Assembly: GCA_027625915.1 (NCBI GenBank)
Contig: JANTQA010000047.1
Span: 4,588,001-4,652,000, forward strand
Direction: 5' to 3'
Origin: Anaeramoeba flamelloides
Lineage: Eukaryota > Metamonada > Anaeramoebidae
Length of the DNA: 64,000 nt
Each line of letters opens with the position of its first letter. Position 1 is the first letter of the stretch. Shown here in pieces: positions 1 to 12,793 of this stretch. The notes beneath the pieces are model-generated. The model did no database searches, was not told the origin of the DNA, and saw only the letters and a program-made list of their open reading frames with translations. Position numbers and translations under genes: made by a program.

Positions 1-3000
1 ATAGTTCCATTAAATTGCTGCCAATATATGATTTCAATTCAAACAAAGCTAGATTAACGACTTCAAAAAGAAAAAAAAAAAAAACACAATATATATATAA
101 AAATAAAAACAAAATTAAATTCTTTGGTAGAAATGAATTAAAAAATTGATTATTTTTATTTTTTATTTTTTATTTTTATTTTTATTATTATTCTATTTTT
201 AGAAGAATCAACCCACACTTACCCATCTATTAAAATAATATTTATGATAAACTAAGATATTAAAAAAGAACTTTGAAGCCCTTTTTTTTTATTTTGAAAG
301 GAGTAAATTAATTTTCTCTTAAAGCCATTCGGTTTTCTTGCGTTTTCTATTTTATTTGTGAAGTGTTCTAGATTTTTTTGAGGTTTTCTATTTTTTTAGT
401 ATCACGTAACGTTAATCCACCGAATCACAAGATTCCATTTTTTTCCACCTTCTTACTCAAACGATGTTTTATTACACTAACAACAACAATAAAGACAAAC
501 ATAAACTCAAAATTTACAATCAAATCAACCAAATAAAATGCAGTTGATTTTTTTTGAAGAAATACTAAAAATAAAAAAAAAAAAGAGTGGTTTGTGATAC
601 AAAACCCTGAAAGAGAATTCACAAATTATTGCTATTTTTTTTTTTTTTTTTTATTTAAAGTGTTTTTGTTTCCTGTAATTCTTTCAAAAATTGTTTCTTT
701 TAATTACCCTTCGATCGAACTTAAAGAAAGTACATATTGGTATTTTTCATTGTTTTACCTTTATTATTATTATTTTTTTTTTGATACCAATTGATTATAT
801 GAGGGAAACTGCTTACTATTAAAAATGTTATTTTTTTATGTTCTCGAGTTTTTAGCAAGTGTCATTTAACCTCTTCTTCTTTAATTTTTGTTCATTCAAA
901 ACAAGTAATTTATTTCGATTCAAAAAAGGAAAATTTAGTTAACTTTGGATTTGCCAATTAAAAAAATAAAATAAAATATAGAAATTCAAATCTAAACTTT
1001 AATATTCAACAAGTTAAAAATTTGTTCATTGATATTTTATTAAAATTGATCTCAAGTAATTTTGGAAAAAGTTTTTTCAAATAATATGTAAAAAAACATC
1101 TAAAAATTATTTAGCATTACTTTCAAAATTTTTGAAATGTGAAAAATAAACTGTTACCAAAACAAGTCTAACAATTTATTAAGTGTTAAGCAAAACAATT
1201 GTTTAAATGTATATTAGTTAAATCGAAGAAAATAAAATCACTGATTGGATTATACCTAATTTCAGAAGTAATTTATCATTATACATTCACATTTTTCAAC
1301 ATTTTAAAAAAACATTAAAAAAAAAAATAATTTCTTTTCAAAGCAATAAAAATAATTTACAAAATTAGCATCGATTTTAACCAAAATTTTATAGTTTTCC
1401 AGATAGATAATACCAATAATTCTAATAATAAAAAGTATTTAAATTGATTATTCGAATATTTTTTTTAGTTTAAATCTACCAAAAAGGCAATGAAAAAATT
1501 TGTTTATCTGAGAAAAAATAAATATACTTTTTTTAAAAAGAAAATTTCCATAAAAATTAAATCAATTAAACATAAAAAAAAAGTAAACGGTAAGGAAATC
1601 GATTGAAACTTTTATTATTAAAAAATTTTCAGATAAAAAAACTTTTAGACTCAATTCTTATAAAAAAGCTGCCAGTTAAGAAACTTTACCAATGGTCATG
1701 TGGATTATAAAAATATTTTCAAAATTTATGAAATTTTAGTTATGAATGAATAATTATTTATTTAGTTAACACTAGCACATCTTTCCTTGGGGCTAAAAAA
1801 CATATTCAAAATAAAAAAATTTTTTTTTTCGTTTTCAAATATCCAACTAATTCATTATTCAATTGTATGTCCAACGTTAAATCAATTTTGAAGGTTAAAT
1901 TCTTGATTTTTTGAGAAAATTTTGATTTATTAATAGAATTTGTTTCAAAACTTTTTTTCCCAATTTCAAAATAATTCTAAATTTATTGTTTTCTTATGAA
2001 GAAAAATACTTTTTCAAAAATAAACTCAATTTTTTAGAGAAAAAATTTCCAATTTGATCTTAGATTTTTCAGATTATTGTTTCCAATATTAATGATTTCA
2101 GAAACCAATTTCATATTTAATTATTGATTATTTTCCATTTCTTTGATCTTTTAAGGTGTAATTCTAGTTGAAAAAAAAAAGGAAAAATAACTTATAATTT
2201 GATACCTGAGTTTATGGGATCTTAAAATTTTCTTTTAACAACATTAATTTGTGATGTAAAAATTAAACTCAATTAATTATCAAGTTGTAAATTAAGTAAA
2301 ACCTATAAATATTTTCCAAAGGCTGTAAAACCAAGAATAGAAATTTTTGATACAAAAAGTCCTTTAATGCATACAATACAAAAAATATCGAGGCATTAAA
2401 AACACCATAACAACTACTGAAATTGTAATATGTGATATTTTATTAAAAATTATATTGCTACTCTTAAGTTACTAGATTCCGAAATTTCTTAAAAAAAATC
2501 CAAAAATTTAATTTAGCGAATATGAATAATTAAAATTTCAGAAAAGAAAATATTCTTAATAAAAAAAAATCAATTTGGAGAAATTTATTTAATTTCTTCA
2601 AGGAGACTATTTTTTAAGATCTCTGATTAAACTCTTCCACTTTGTTTTACCATATTATATTTATAACATACCTTTTCATTATATGATTATTACCCGATTT
2701 GCAAATATTCAAAAAATCTAAACATTCTAGAGATCTTGGAAAAAACTTAAATTATAATGGTATTTTTTCAAAATTCTATTTGAGTAAAGATAATTCCAGG
2801 TATAAATTTTTTTTCTAATATAAAATTTTTTTTCATCGGGTCATATCTTTTAAAAGCTAATTAATTTATTTGATAATACTTTTTTAATATAATTAAATAA
2901 TTATGTGATATTTAATTAAATTCATTTTTTTTCTACCTGAAATGTTTTAGTAACTTATTATTTATTCATAAAAAAAATAAATCACATTTTGTTTTTATCT

Positions 3001-4818
3001 TACAAAAAAAGCGTCATAATATTTTCTAAATAAATCTATTAAATTATAATAAATACAACTATACCATTATTTTATAAGTTTTAAACTAGAATTTATTTGA
3101 ACCATTTTTTTAAAAAATATTTAACAAATTCAACTATCCAATTTAATAAAATATATCTGAAACCCATAAAAAAAAAAAAAAATTATTTCTATTATCTTTC
3201 CAATCTTTATATTTCTTTATTTTGTGAATTGTAAAAAATACTATATATTTATAATAATTATTCATTGGAGGTAAAAGATTAATATATCATTTTTATTTCA
3301 ATAGCAAATTAGTTTTATTAAAATGTGTAACCATTTCGAATTTTAATATTCTAGTATAAAAAAGTTACTTGTAAATCGTGTCATTGGTCTTCATAATAGT
3401 GTTTAACAATTAATTTAAATTTTGCACTTTGTAACTTTTCAAGTAATTTTAACATATTTTAGAATCAGAGAAATAATAATTTGATTACAAAAAGATCTTC
3501 AAAGAAACAATAAATTTGAAAAAATAAACTACAAGAAACAAATTCAATCAGTGATCTGATCAAAAGATATTGTTCTTGTTGTTTTATACTTTTGGTGGGT
3601 TCACAGAACATTTACATCAACAATATGTTATATTTTTGGAATAATCCTATATTATTATTAAATTAGATTTATTAACAACACCAATACCCAGAATAATAGA
3701 AGTCATTAAGTGGATTCTTTATTTTTAATTCTCTTTAGTGAAAAAAATTACTTGTCATAATCATTTTTTAAAAACATCATTTTAAATCCAACTATTTCAC
3801 AAATAGGATTTAATAGAAAATGAAAGACACAAAGATTGTTTTACCTTTTCGTTTTTTGTATTCTATTGATAAAAGCCCATATTGTTCCTTTTAAATTTTA
3901 GATTAATTTCAATCAAAATAAGAGTCTTATATCGGAAATAAACAATTTAACTTTTTTTTTAATTTACAATTGGATCTGAAAACTGTCTTGTATATTTAGT
4001 TGTGGTTTGGTTTAATTTTGATTCTTTATGGTACTTGGTTTAAAAACAATTTAGTAGATTTTTTTCTAACTTGCAAATAAATCTCCATAATAGAATCTTG
4101 ATATAAGAATAAAAGTTATATCATTTAACATTCCCCAAAATTAGATTAAATAAATCAACTTAACATTTTATTGTGAAATTTCATTTTAACCTTCAAAATA
4201 AAAAATTAATAAATTTTTTTTCAACAAGGACTACTAATACTAATAACAACTAGACACGTCAAAAGTTTATATTGTTGTTTTCAAATCTTTCATAATATTG
4301 AAAAATGAAAATGTTGATTTTATGGTAGTTACTCCCTTAAGACTCTATTAAAGTTTTGAGTCTTAAAAACCTTAAAAACACTTTCTGATAATTTCCAAAC
4401 CTTTCAAACACTTTCAAATAATTATTACATTGGAAACTTTTTTTTAATTAAATTTTTTGTCAATGAAGTACACTTTAAAATTTTTTATTTGTTCTTTGTC
4501 TTTTGTCAATAAAAAGAAGGGCAAATTTCACCATTCCCTATCATTGTTCCTTTCATCCAAGTGTGTATTAAATTCTTGGTAAGTGACAAGATCCATGGAT
4601 AAATTTATTTCATTTTTTAACTTTTTAACTTCGATCATTATTTTGTTTTCTAAAAAAAACAAAAACACTTTTCTTATGGTTTGGATTAAATTTATTTTTA
4701 TTAACAACTTGTCTGATTTATTTTGTGTTTCTCAGCAATCAAAATTTCTCTTTTTGTTTCTTCTCTTATTTAAAAAAAAATAAAAAAAAACAATAAAAAA
4801 CACTTGTAATACATTCAG
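1..4818. other. AT-rich non-coding stretch, no gene recognised
   Basis: No open frame here has a recognisable domain or normal codon use. Long frames are A/T homopolymer products such as poly-Phe. Around 300-415 there is a stretch resembling the ACCTAGAACACTT-type repeat described at 36500-37030 (here as aagtgttctagatttttttg followed by aggttttctattt). The missing first exon of the coiled-coil gene that begins at 4819 should lie near the right end. A possible donor (gtaagtgac) occurs at 4579, but I could not establish the exon. Confidence 0.5.
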
Positions 4819-7800
4819 AGTAAAAGTAATGAAGAGAGTAACAGTAGTCTTCTCTCCGAAGAAAGTGTAAGTAGTATCAGTAGTTCCACAACAAGCGAAA
4901 CATACAACAATCCTAAAAAAATAAAACTAATTCAAAAAAAAAACAACTTAAAGTCCTTAGAATCAAAACCTGAAAAGAAGCCTGAAAAGAAAGCAAAGAT
5001 CGGATCTCGAAGGCACAAAAGAACCCTGTCGTCCCCTATCAAACACAATTTAATTAAAAATCTCCAAGAGGAGAATTACCAAAACAAGAACAATCAAAAT
5101 TCAAACAAAAATAAACAAAACAACAAAACAAGAAAAAAAACACACCAAGGAAATAAAAAAAAAAAGAGGCACCGAAGAACTTTTTCGTCTTCAGGCTTAA
5201 ACCAAATCGAAAATAAGCCCAAATATCATTTTTCGCTTTCAAAAAAAGCAACAATCGGCAAATCTGAACGAGAAATGGCATTTGCGCATTTGATCCGAGA
5301 AATTAATTTTTTAAAAGAACAAAAAGAAAACCTCCCCAAGATCCACGAAGAAAAGGCCACACGCCACCACTCGCGACTGGAAGAGTCAAAAGAGAAATTT
5401 AAAGAAATCCAACTCAAAATTAAAAACGAGCAGGATCGTGAAACCTATTTAAGGAAGGAGGTATTAAAGCTCGAACAAAAATATAAAGAGAATGAAAAGA
5501 CGATCAATGAAAAGCAAAAGCAAGTGGAAAAGGATCAAAGCGAATACTTGGACTTGCTGAATAAAAAAGAGAAACTTTTGAATTTGTTAAGTGGCGTCAA
5601 GGAAAGAAACAACGGTGTAATTCAAAAGGCAGAAGAGCACATTATAGAAACTATCGAAGATTCCAATTGGGTATTGGAATACGCAGAAAAATTAAAAAAA
5701 TCTAAGGCAGAATTATTGAAAAAATGTAAACTGTCAATGAAAAAAGAGCGTGAAACAACACTCCAAAAAGTGAGGTATGAAAACAAATTCCCTTTTTTTT
5801 TTCTTGATTTTGATTTTTATTTCTTTCTTAATCTGGATTTAATTCTTTTTCCGATGTCATTTGTTATTTTTTTAAGGTAGTTATGATAAAGACAAATTAT
5901 TTTTCTTTTTTTTTTTTTTTTTATGTTTATTGTTTGCAAATAAGAGATCCATTTAATGAATAAGTTGCCAATTTTACCAAGTTGTCTAAAAAGCTTTTGA
6001 TCCAATCCCATTTAAATTTTGAAGTCAAGGTACATCGAAATATTTCCCCAATTTGGATCAAAAAAATATTTTAGTGTATTTTTTAATAATAAAAAATTCC
6101 AGAAGAAATTTTTAGATAAGTAAACTCGAACACCACCTTATTAAGAAACGTGAGAACGAAAAAAGAAAAACAATTACAATTTTCTAGCCTAAAAAAATTG
6201 AGATCATTCCAAACATTCTCAACAAACAACTTTTCTAACTTTTGAAAATCACATTAACTATAAATTTTGACCTTTGGGCTACTTGTATTGTTCATCAATG
6301 CATCCACAAATCTGGGATATTTCTTTACATAATAAGCTGTGGTTTTTATCTTCCTAGTTTTTTTTTGTTTTGGTTCTTTTTATTTTTTCTTGGATTGAAG
6401 TTCTCAACAAGACTTTCAGGGATATTAAATCCCAATTCAAAATTTTTAACACACCAAAATTCGATTAGTGAAAAAAAAAACTTATTTAATCAATTCAAGA
6501 AGATTTACCAAATTAGAACCATTCACTAATTGAAATGTTAACACTTGTTTATAAATTACAATACTCGCAAAACAATAAATAAATAATTATCAATACAAAT
6601 AAACCATGGGTGTGTTAAAAATTTTGGAGAGAGCAAAACAAAAAAATACATTAGTAAATTTGTTGAAATTTTATTAGGAATATTGATCGATCAAATGGTT
6701 AGATACTACCAACTAATTTTATTTGAGTTCTTCTATTTGGAATAACTCAACTTTAACCTAATATCGATGGTTGAAAAAAATTTTTGGTCCAATCAAACAA
6801 ATTACGTAATTCAAACAATGAAATGAAAACAAAAATTAAAAGATGAAAAAATGATTTTCATATTTTACAAAAATCAAAATTATCTCCAGTTTAAATGAAA
6901 TTGTATTATTATGATTGTTTGGAACGTTTTAGCTGTGTGGAAAATTTTGAATTTTAGTTTATTTACTCTATTTGATATTTTGAACAGAATCCCCTTTACC
7001 GAATACTCAAAATATTTGATTTATTTTTATATAACAATTTTTTTTTCTTTGTTATAATTGCTTCCCCCAAAACCCAATTGTTAGTTTTAAGACAAATTGG
7101 ATTGAGGTTGTTTGGGGAAAGGTGGTTTGAAGAATGTTGCATTCAAAGATCTAAATGAAAATTAAATTTGTAAAAATGATTCAAGAGTTTTGAAATTTAA
7201 AAAAAAAATTAAAAAGTTAATATGCCAATAAAAAATGATCTTTCTTTTCTGAGAAAATGAAGTTTATTGTGAATTTCATACTATTCTGTACAATACCTTT
7301 TTTAGACCTTTGCCCAAATTATACTTAAATCTCTTTTTTTAGAAATAACAAAGGACAAAAATTCCAAAATTTTTATCATTTTTCTCTCGTTTGGTTATTT
7401 TAAACAGAATTTTCAACCCTCTAAACTCACAGACTAAAAAAAAAACATTGTACTTGAAAATTACTAACAATATCTCAAGGTTTTACAATTTTTCTTAAGA
7501 AGAAATTTTCTCAAATATCTATTTTTTCTCAACCTTCTTTTTCATTTTTTGATACAAAGAAAATTCAAAATGATAATAAAAATATTTCATTTTTTCCTTC
7601 TTAGATCTCACTGAATAAAAATTTGTGAGATTTACCAGCACCGAAACCCTGACTTAAATATACTAAACATTTAATTTCCTTTTCGTGAGTTTTAGGTATT
7701 TTAAAAATGAAGCAAATTCTTATCCATTCTAAATTTGAATAAATGCTTCTTTTTTTTTTTTTTTTTTTTTACGTTTTTTATTTCAACTACACAAGCTCAA

Positions 7801-8571
7801 ACATGACATCTATATTTTTGGATTTTTTTTTGAAAAAAATCTAAAAAAAGGGATCTCGTTGTTCAAGATTCTTAATTTGTAAATTCATGAACTGTTTTAA
7901 CGTTTCTTTTATTTTTTTTTAAATCAAAGATCTATTAATTATCCAAATTTTAAACAAAATAATCTTTTTTTATCGTTATATTTATTTTTATTTTTACAGA
8001 TTATATTTTCTAATGATTATTAATATTAAATATTTATTTTGACAATTCAATTGATTTTGTTTAAAGTATAAAAATTAAATTCAATACTTATTTTCTTTTC
8101 ATTTCTTTTCTTTTTATCTATGCTTATATATCTCCCAATAATTATATTTATTTATATATGTTTAATAATAGAATTCAAAAGCAATTATTAAAAGTTCAAA
8201 ATGAATTAAAAGAATCGACTATTAATTATATTAAAAAGAATGAAATTTTGAATACTTACAAAAATGAATTTTTTGGCTTGTTTAAAGAATTTGAAGAAGA
8301 AAAAAAAAAAATTGAAAAATCCAATTTGAAACAAGAAGACATCATTAGGCACAAACAAATAGATTTAGAAAAGCAATTGGAAATCACAAATAAAGCCTAT
8401 TCTAGTCAAAAGTCAACAGAAGATTTATATTTTGGCATGCAAAAAATGATAAATGAAGTCCAGGAAGAAATAAACGAAGTGGAAAAATCGACAAAGGATC
8501 GAAAATTATATTTATTATCACTTATTGATGAAATTGAAAATGAAAGAAACAAACCTTCAAAATTAAAATAA
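4819..8571 (+). CDS. Coiled-coil protein, two exons seen, 5' exon missing
   Basis: I do not recognise the family. Exon 4819-5774 follows an acceptor (tacattcag) and is open with no Met until 5275, so translation must start in an exon further upstream. It encodes a Ser/Lys/Asn-rich basic region of about 150 residues, then a long heptad-like helix (start LIREINFLKEQKENL). Donor AG|gtatga leaves two bases. The acceptor aataatag at 8171 opens exon 8172-8571 in the matching phase, making the junction read LQKVRIQKQLLKVQ and continuing as a Glu/Lys-rich coiled coil to a TAA. The visible part is 451 residues. The 2.4-kb intron is like others in this window. The first exon uses many G/C-ending codons and the second is very AT-rich, so they could be two different genes. 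A short rival 3' exon (6121-6187) also fits the phase. A structural or cytoskeletal role is only a guess. Confidence 0.55.
6605..6940. repeat. Dispersed repeat L, copy 1
   Basis: About 335 bp that align in the same orientation with 35642-35975. Shared landmarks are gatcaaatggttagatac near the middle, then ctcaacttta, and a later gaaatgaaaacaaaaa block followed by aaaagatgataaa-like sequence. This copy lies in the large intron of the coiled-coil gene and the other lies in the phosphoinositide kinase intron. No terminal inverted repeat or coding frame was found, so its class is unknown. Confidence 0.6.
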
Positions 8572-11500
8572 TTTCATCTCTTAATTAATACTTGAGGCTT
8601 AAAAATATATAAATTTATTTTTAATTTTTTTATTTTTATTTTACCATTTAATATTTAATATTACTGAAACATACAATACTATTTGTTTTATATTTTTTAT
8701 TTTTATTTTTTTATAAGATTTTTTATTTATTTTTTGTTTTTAATATATTAAAAAAAATAATTTCTTTTCTTTTTGTTTAAAATTATTTGAAAAGAAATAT
8801 TTGTCCTGGAATTAATAGAAGATTTGACGATTAGTTATTTCAAGTTGCAATAAAGTTTAAAAAATTGTAACAAAGTTTAAAAAAATAATGATATTGATCA
8901 AACTGCAATAATCACTAATATCGAGATATTGATCGAAGTCGTGATATTTATAAAATCTTAATAAATATCTAAAAATTCGATATATTTTTCACAATATTGT
9001 GATAAAAACTTAATCGCAATATAATAGTTAATATATTTTAGAGTCAACCAACGTTTTTTTTATAAAAGGAAATATCTTTGTTTGATCAAAAAATAGATTA
9101 TGTGAAAAAAAAATTATTCTTTTCAAAAAAAAACAAAAAATAAAATAATTAAACCAAGGATAAGAACAAAGATTTTTATTGTATTTTCGTTTAATTTGGT
9201 TGACTTATCTATCTATCCTTTTATATCAACAACAATAATAACTAAAGAAAAATAAATATTTTCTCAGTCAATTTTAATGTTGTAAATTGTGTTGAATAAA
9301 AGAGCTACTAAAACAACCAACCCTTCATCTTTTCTTTAAAGGGTATGTTCTTAGCTTGATTACATTTTCAATATTATATGCAAGCTGGAAGTGAGTTGGA
9401 TAACGTTTCAAAAACTTTCAAAACAGTCTATTCACATCAATACCAATTTTCCAACAATGTTTATGACATTTTTTCTTCTTCTTATTCTTCTTCCTTGAGT
9501 ATATTTGTATTGGAGAGAAAACACAACCATAGCTTTGAGGTTTTTGTTTTATCGATTACCAATTAGAAGGAAAATTACTTTTTTCTTCTTTTTGATAGTT
9601 TGATATGTGATCATTAATATCTCTATTTTAAAAAAAATTAGTTATTTGATTTTAAAGTGTGTTTTTTGAAATGAATAATTCACTTTTTGGAAATTCAGAT
9701 CAAATTTTACTTTTGTAAAAAAAAAAATAAAAAGAAAAGAATGTTTTTATAACTCAAAACAAACTCCTTTCTTTAATAAAACTTGATACCATTCAAAACT
9801 TCCAAGCACTTGAAGACAATTCATAAGATTTATAAACCTAATATAAACGTATCAAACGGGAAATACATTGTAAAAGTCAAAGAATTGTAAAAAATGCAAT
9901 CCAATAAATATAATTTTACATTGTAAATAATAATATTTTTTTTGATTTTATTAAATATAACAATTTTTGGGATTTTCTGATTGTCCCTCATAAAACCAGT
10001 TTAATTTAAATTTTAAAAAATTATCACAAATTTATTTCAAATATTATGATATGTAATTTTTTCTTAAAAACAATTCAATGATCTATTAATTCCTCAAAAT
10101 AATCTAATAAAATAAACAATTTGTACTTTTTTTTTCGTAAATAGATTTTAAATTATTTATGCTCCAAAGTAGATAGGCTGAATTAGTAGATTTAAACTAA
10201 TTCTATATGTTTAATACAATATTCTTTTTTTAAAAAAAAGATTCGATTTTAAGATCAGATAATTTTTTTGTATAAGTGAATGTTTTTTTTTTTTTATTGC
10301 TTTTTACTTTTTTTTTCATATTTTTTAATCTTTTACAAAAGTTAATTTCAAAAAAAAACGATCTTCAAAAGATTAAATAAACAACTAAAGAATTGATACT
10401 ATGTTTCGACACTTTTTAAGAAATAGATCCAATACTCAAAAATATTCTCAATAAAAGTTTAATTTTAAAGTTAAATTGAGAAATTTGAAAGAAAATTACC
10501 ATTTATTTTATTAAAAAAATATAAGAAATTTCATTTTTTTTTATGAAAATTTATAGTTTATTATTATTTTTTTATTGAAGAAGTATGAATTACACTCTAA
10601 ATATCCTGTTACTTAATCACTTTAAAGAAAAATTAAGACATGTATCAAAATTTTCACTATATTTCCTGGAAGGGGACACTCTAAAAATTTTACTTTGGTT
10701 AAAAAGAAAAAACAAAAAATTTACGAGAAAAAAAAATAATAATTTAAAAAGGGTTTAGAAGAAACAATTGATAAAAAATTAAAAATGAAAAAAACACAAT
10801 GATATCTTTAATTAAGAACTCCCAAAATCACAGAAACGATAATCCAGATTAATTTAGTTTAAATAATGAATTACCGATAGATATTCATTTTAGGAATCGT
10901 TTTTTAAATGGTGTTTTGTCTTTTTTCTCTTGTTTTGATTTCAACCGTTGGTCTTTTTTTCTTTGATTCTTAGTTTTTATTTTCAAATTATCCATACTTT
11001 TTTGTTACAGTGTATCAGCATTGATAAGTAACCACATTTTCTTTTTCCTTTGTAACTCTTCTTCCCAATATAAAAAAATTTTTCTGATAGGTGAAAAAAT
11101 GGAAAAAAATATTAAATTAGTAAGGGTTTCTTCTATGAATTTTAACTCTAATTTGAATTTTATTATTTCTTTTATTTCTAATTGATCTTATATTAGTAGA
11201 TTCTTAATAAAATATTTTTTTCTTTTTTTGCTACTATTTGAGTGAAATCGAGTTTGGATATTTGAATTTAATATTATTTGTTTTTTTGAATTTTATTAAT
11301 AACATTTTGATCTCTTTTAAATAAAATTGATTTTCTTTTTCAAATATACATTTGTCGTTTTTTGATTTGTAAATTATTTACAAGATTACTCTAACTTTTA
11401 AATCCAAAAAATTATCTTTTCAATAATTATACTTTATAAATCCTTACAATTTTTCCCCTCATATTGATCATCAATAAAGTTACCTTTAAATTTAAGAATT

Positions 11501-12793
11501 TCCAGAATTGAAATTATGGGACAGATCAAAGAAGGTTTGTCCTCAAGATTAAAAAGTAATCAAAAATCTAATCCAATTAAATACTTTTTAAAGTTCATTG
11601 GTGTTATTGTTATAATTCTTAAACAAGTATTGTTAAAAAGTACTTATCAATAATAAATTAAGTTTAAAAAAACTAAAAAAATTTCATTTTTAACAAATTA
11701 TTTCCAAAAATTAATATTATCAGATATAACTCTTTTGTGAATTTGAAGAACCAATGATAATGAGAGACTTCACACCCCCTTTTAAATAGTTTTATCAAAT
11801 GATATATGTTTTTTACTATAATGATCAAAATAAAACATACCCAAAAAACTTTAATATAAGTTTCAATAGAAAAGCTACAATTTTTTTTTTCTTGTTCCAA
11901 GACAACATCTAATGAATTAGCCAAGAGGACAACTAAATTAAAATCAATTTTGAATGTAAAGTCCTTGATATTTTTTCAGTAAATTATAAATTAGGAATTT
12001 AATAATTGAAATTTTTTTCCAAATTTTCTCAATTTTTGTAAAATTGTTTTTTTTTCTGAAAAAATTTAATCAAAAATTAACTCAATTATTTGAGAGAAAT
12101 TTTACAATTTGATCCTTCATTTAGAATTTTTAATTATAATAAGAGAACTTTTAGAAACCCGTACTATATTTCTTTTTGTTTTATTGTTCGTTTCTTAAAC
12201 ATTTGAATTTAATGTATAGGCCTTTTATCACAAAAAAAACACTCTTTTTATTTTAGTACACAGACTAAACTATTCTACACGCATTATTTTCTTCTACTGA
12301 TATTTCAATTTAAAACGGGAAAAAAAATTCACCTCCTATTCCTTTTTCGCTTTATGAATAAACCTTTTTAAGAAAAAGATAGTAATTTATATCTCTGTTT
12401 ATTTACTTGATCCTTTTTGATTTTACACACTAGACGGACATGGATATCCCAAATCAAAACAATAATATCAGAATTGAAAAAAGAGAATATCAGAGAAAAG
12501 TGAAATCTCTGAATGTCAAATTTAGTTCAAAAAAGAAATTTTTTTTTTTGAAAAACAGGTTAAACAAACAGACACACCATAAGTAACATGGTATCTTTGA
12601 TTTCAAGTGTTAACTCATAAAACTCACAACAAAATTTGTAGTATTTGTCCCTTTTTTGTCTTTCAAAAAGTGAAATAATTTTCTAAAAGTTGTTGTTTAT
12701 TGGTTTTTTCCTTCCATTAAAAGTAAAATCAACAAAAAGTAAAAATTTTTAATCCTTTCTGATCATTTTTTCACTCTTTAAATTTTTTTTCTA
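8572..12793. other. Intergenic AT-rich DNA with repeat fragments
   Basis: No gene was recognised. Fragments seen: 8880-9010 holds degenerate repeats of atattgatcgaagtcgtgat-like sequence, partly inverted. 10572-10622 is a solo end of repeat F (attgaagaagtatgaatt, then acactct). 12297-12345 is a degraded end of MITE family B (actgatatttcaatttaaaa, then cggg). The short frame at 9378-9566 matches no family I know. Confidence 0.5.

Noticed and set aside
5275-5880. Met-initiated 201-codon frame as a complete gene
   Set aside because: The frame is open and coding-like back to an acceptor at 4818, and a good donor at 5775 precedes the Phe/Leu-rich end, which is intron sequence.
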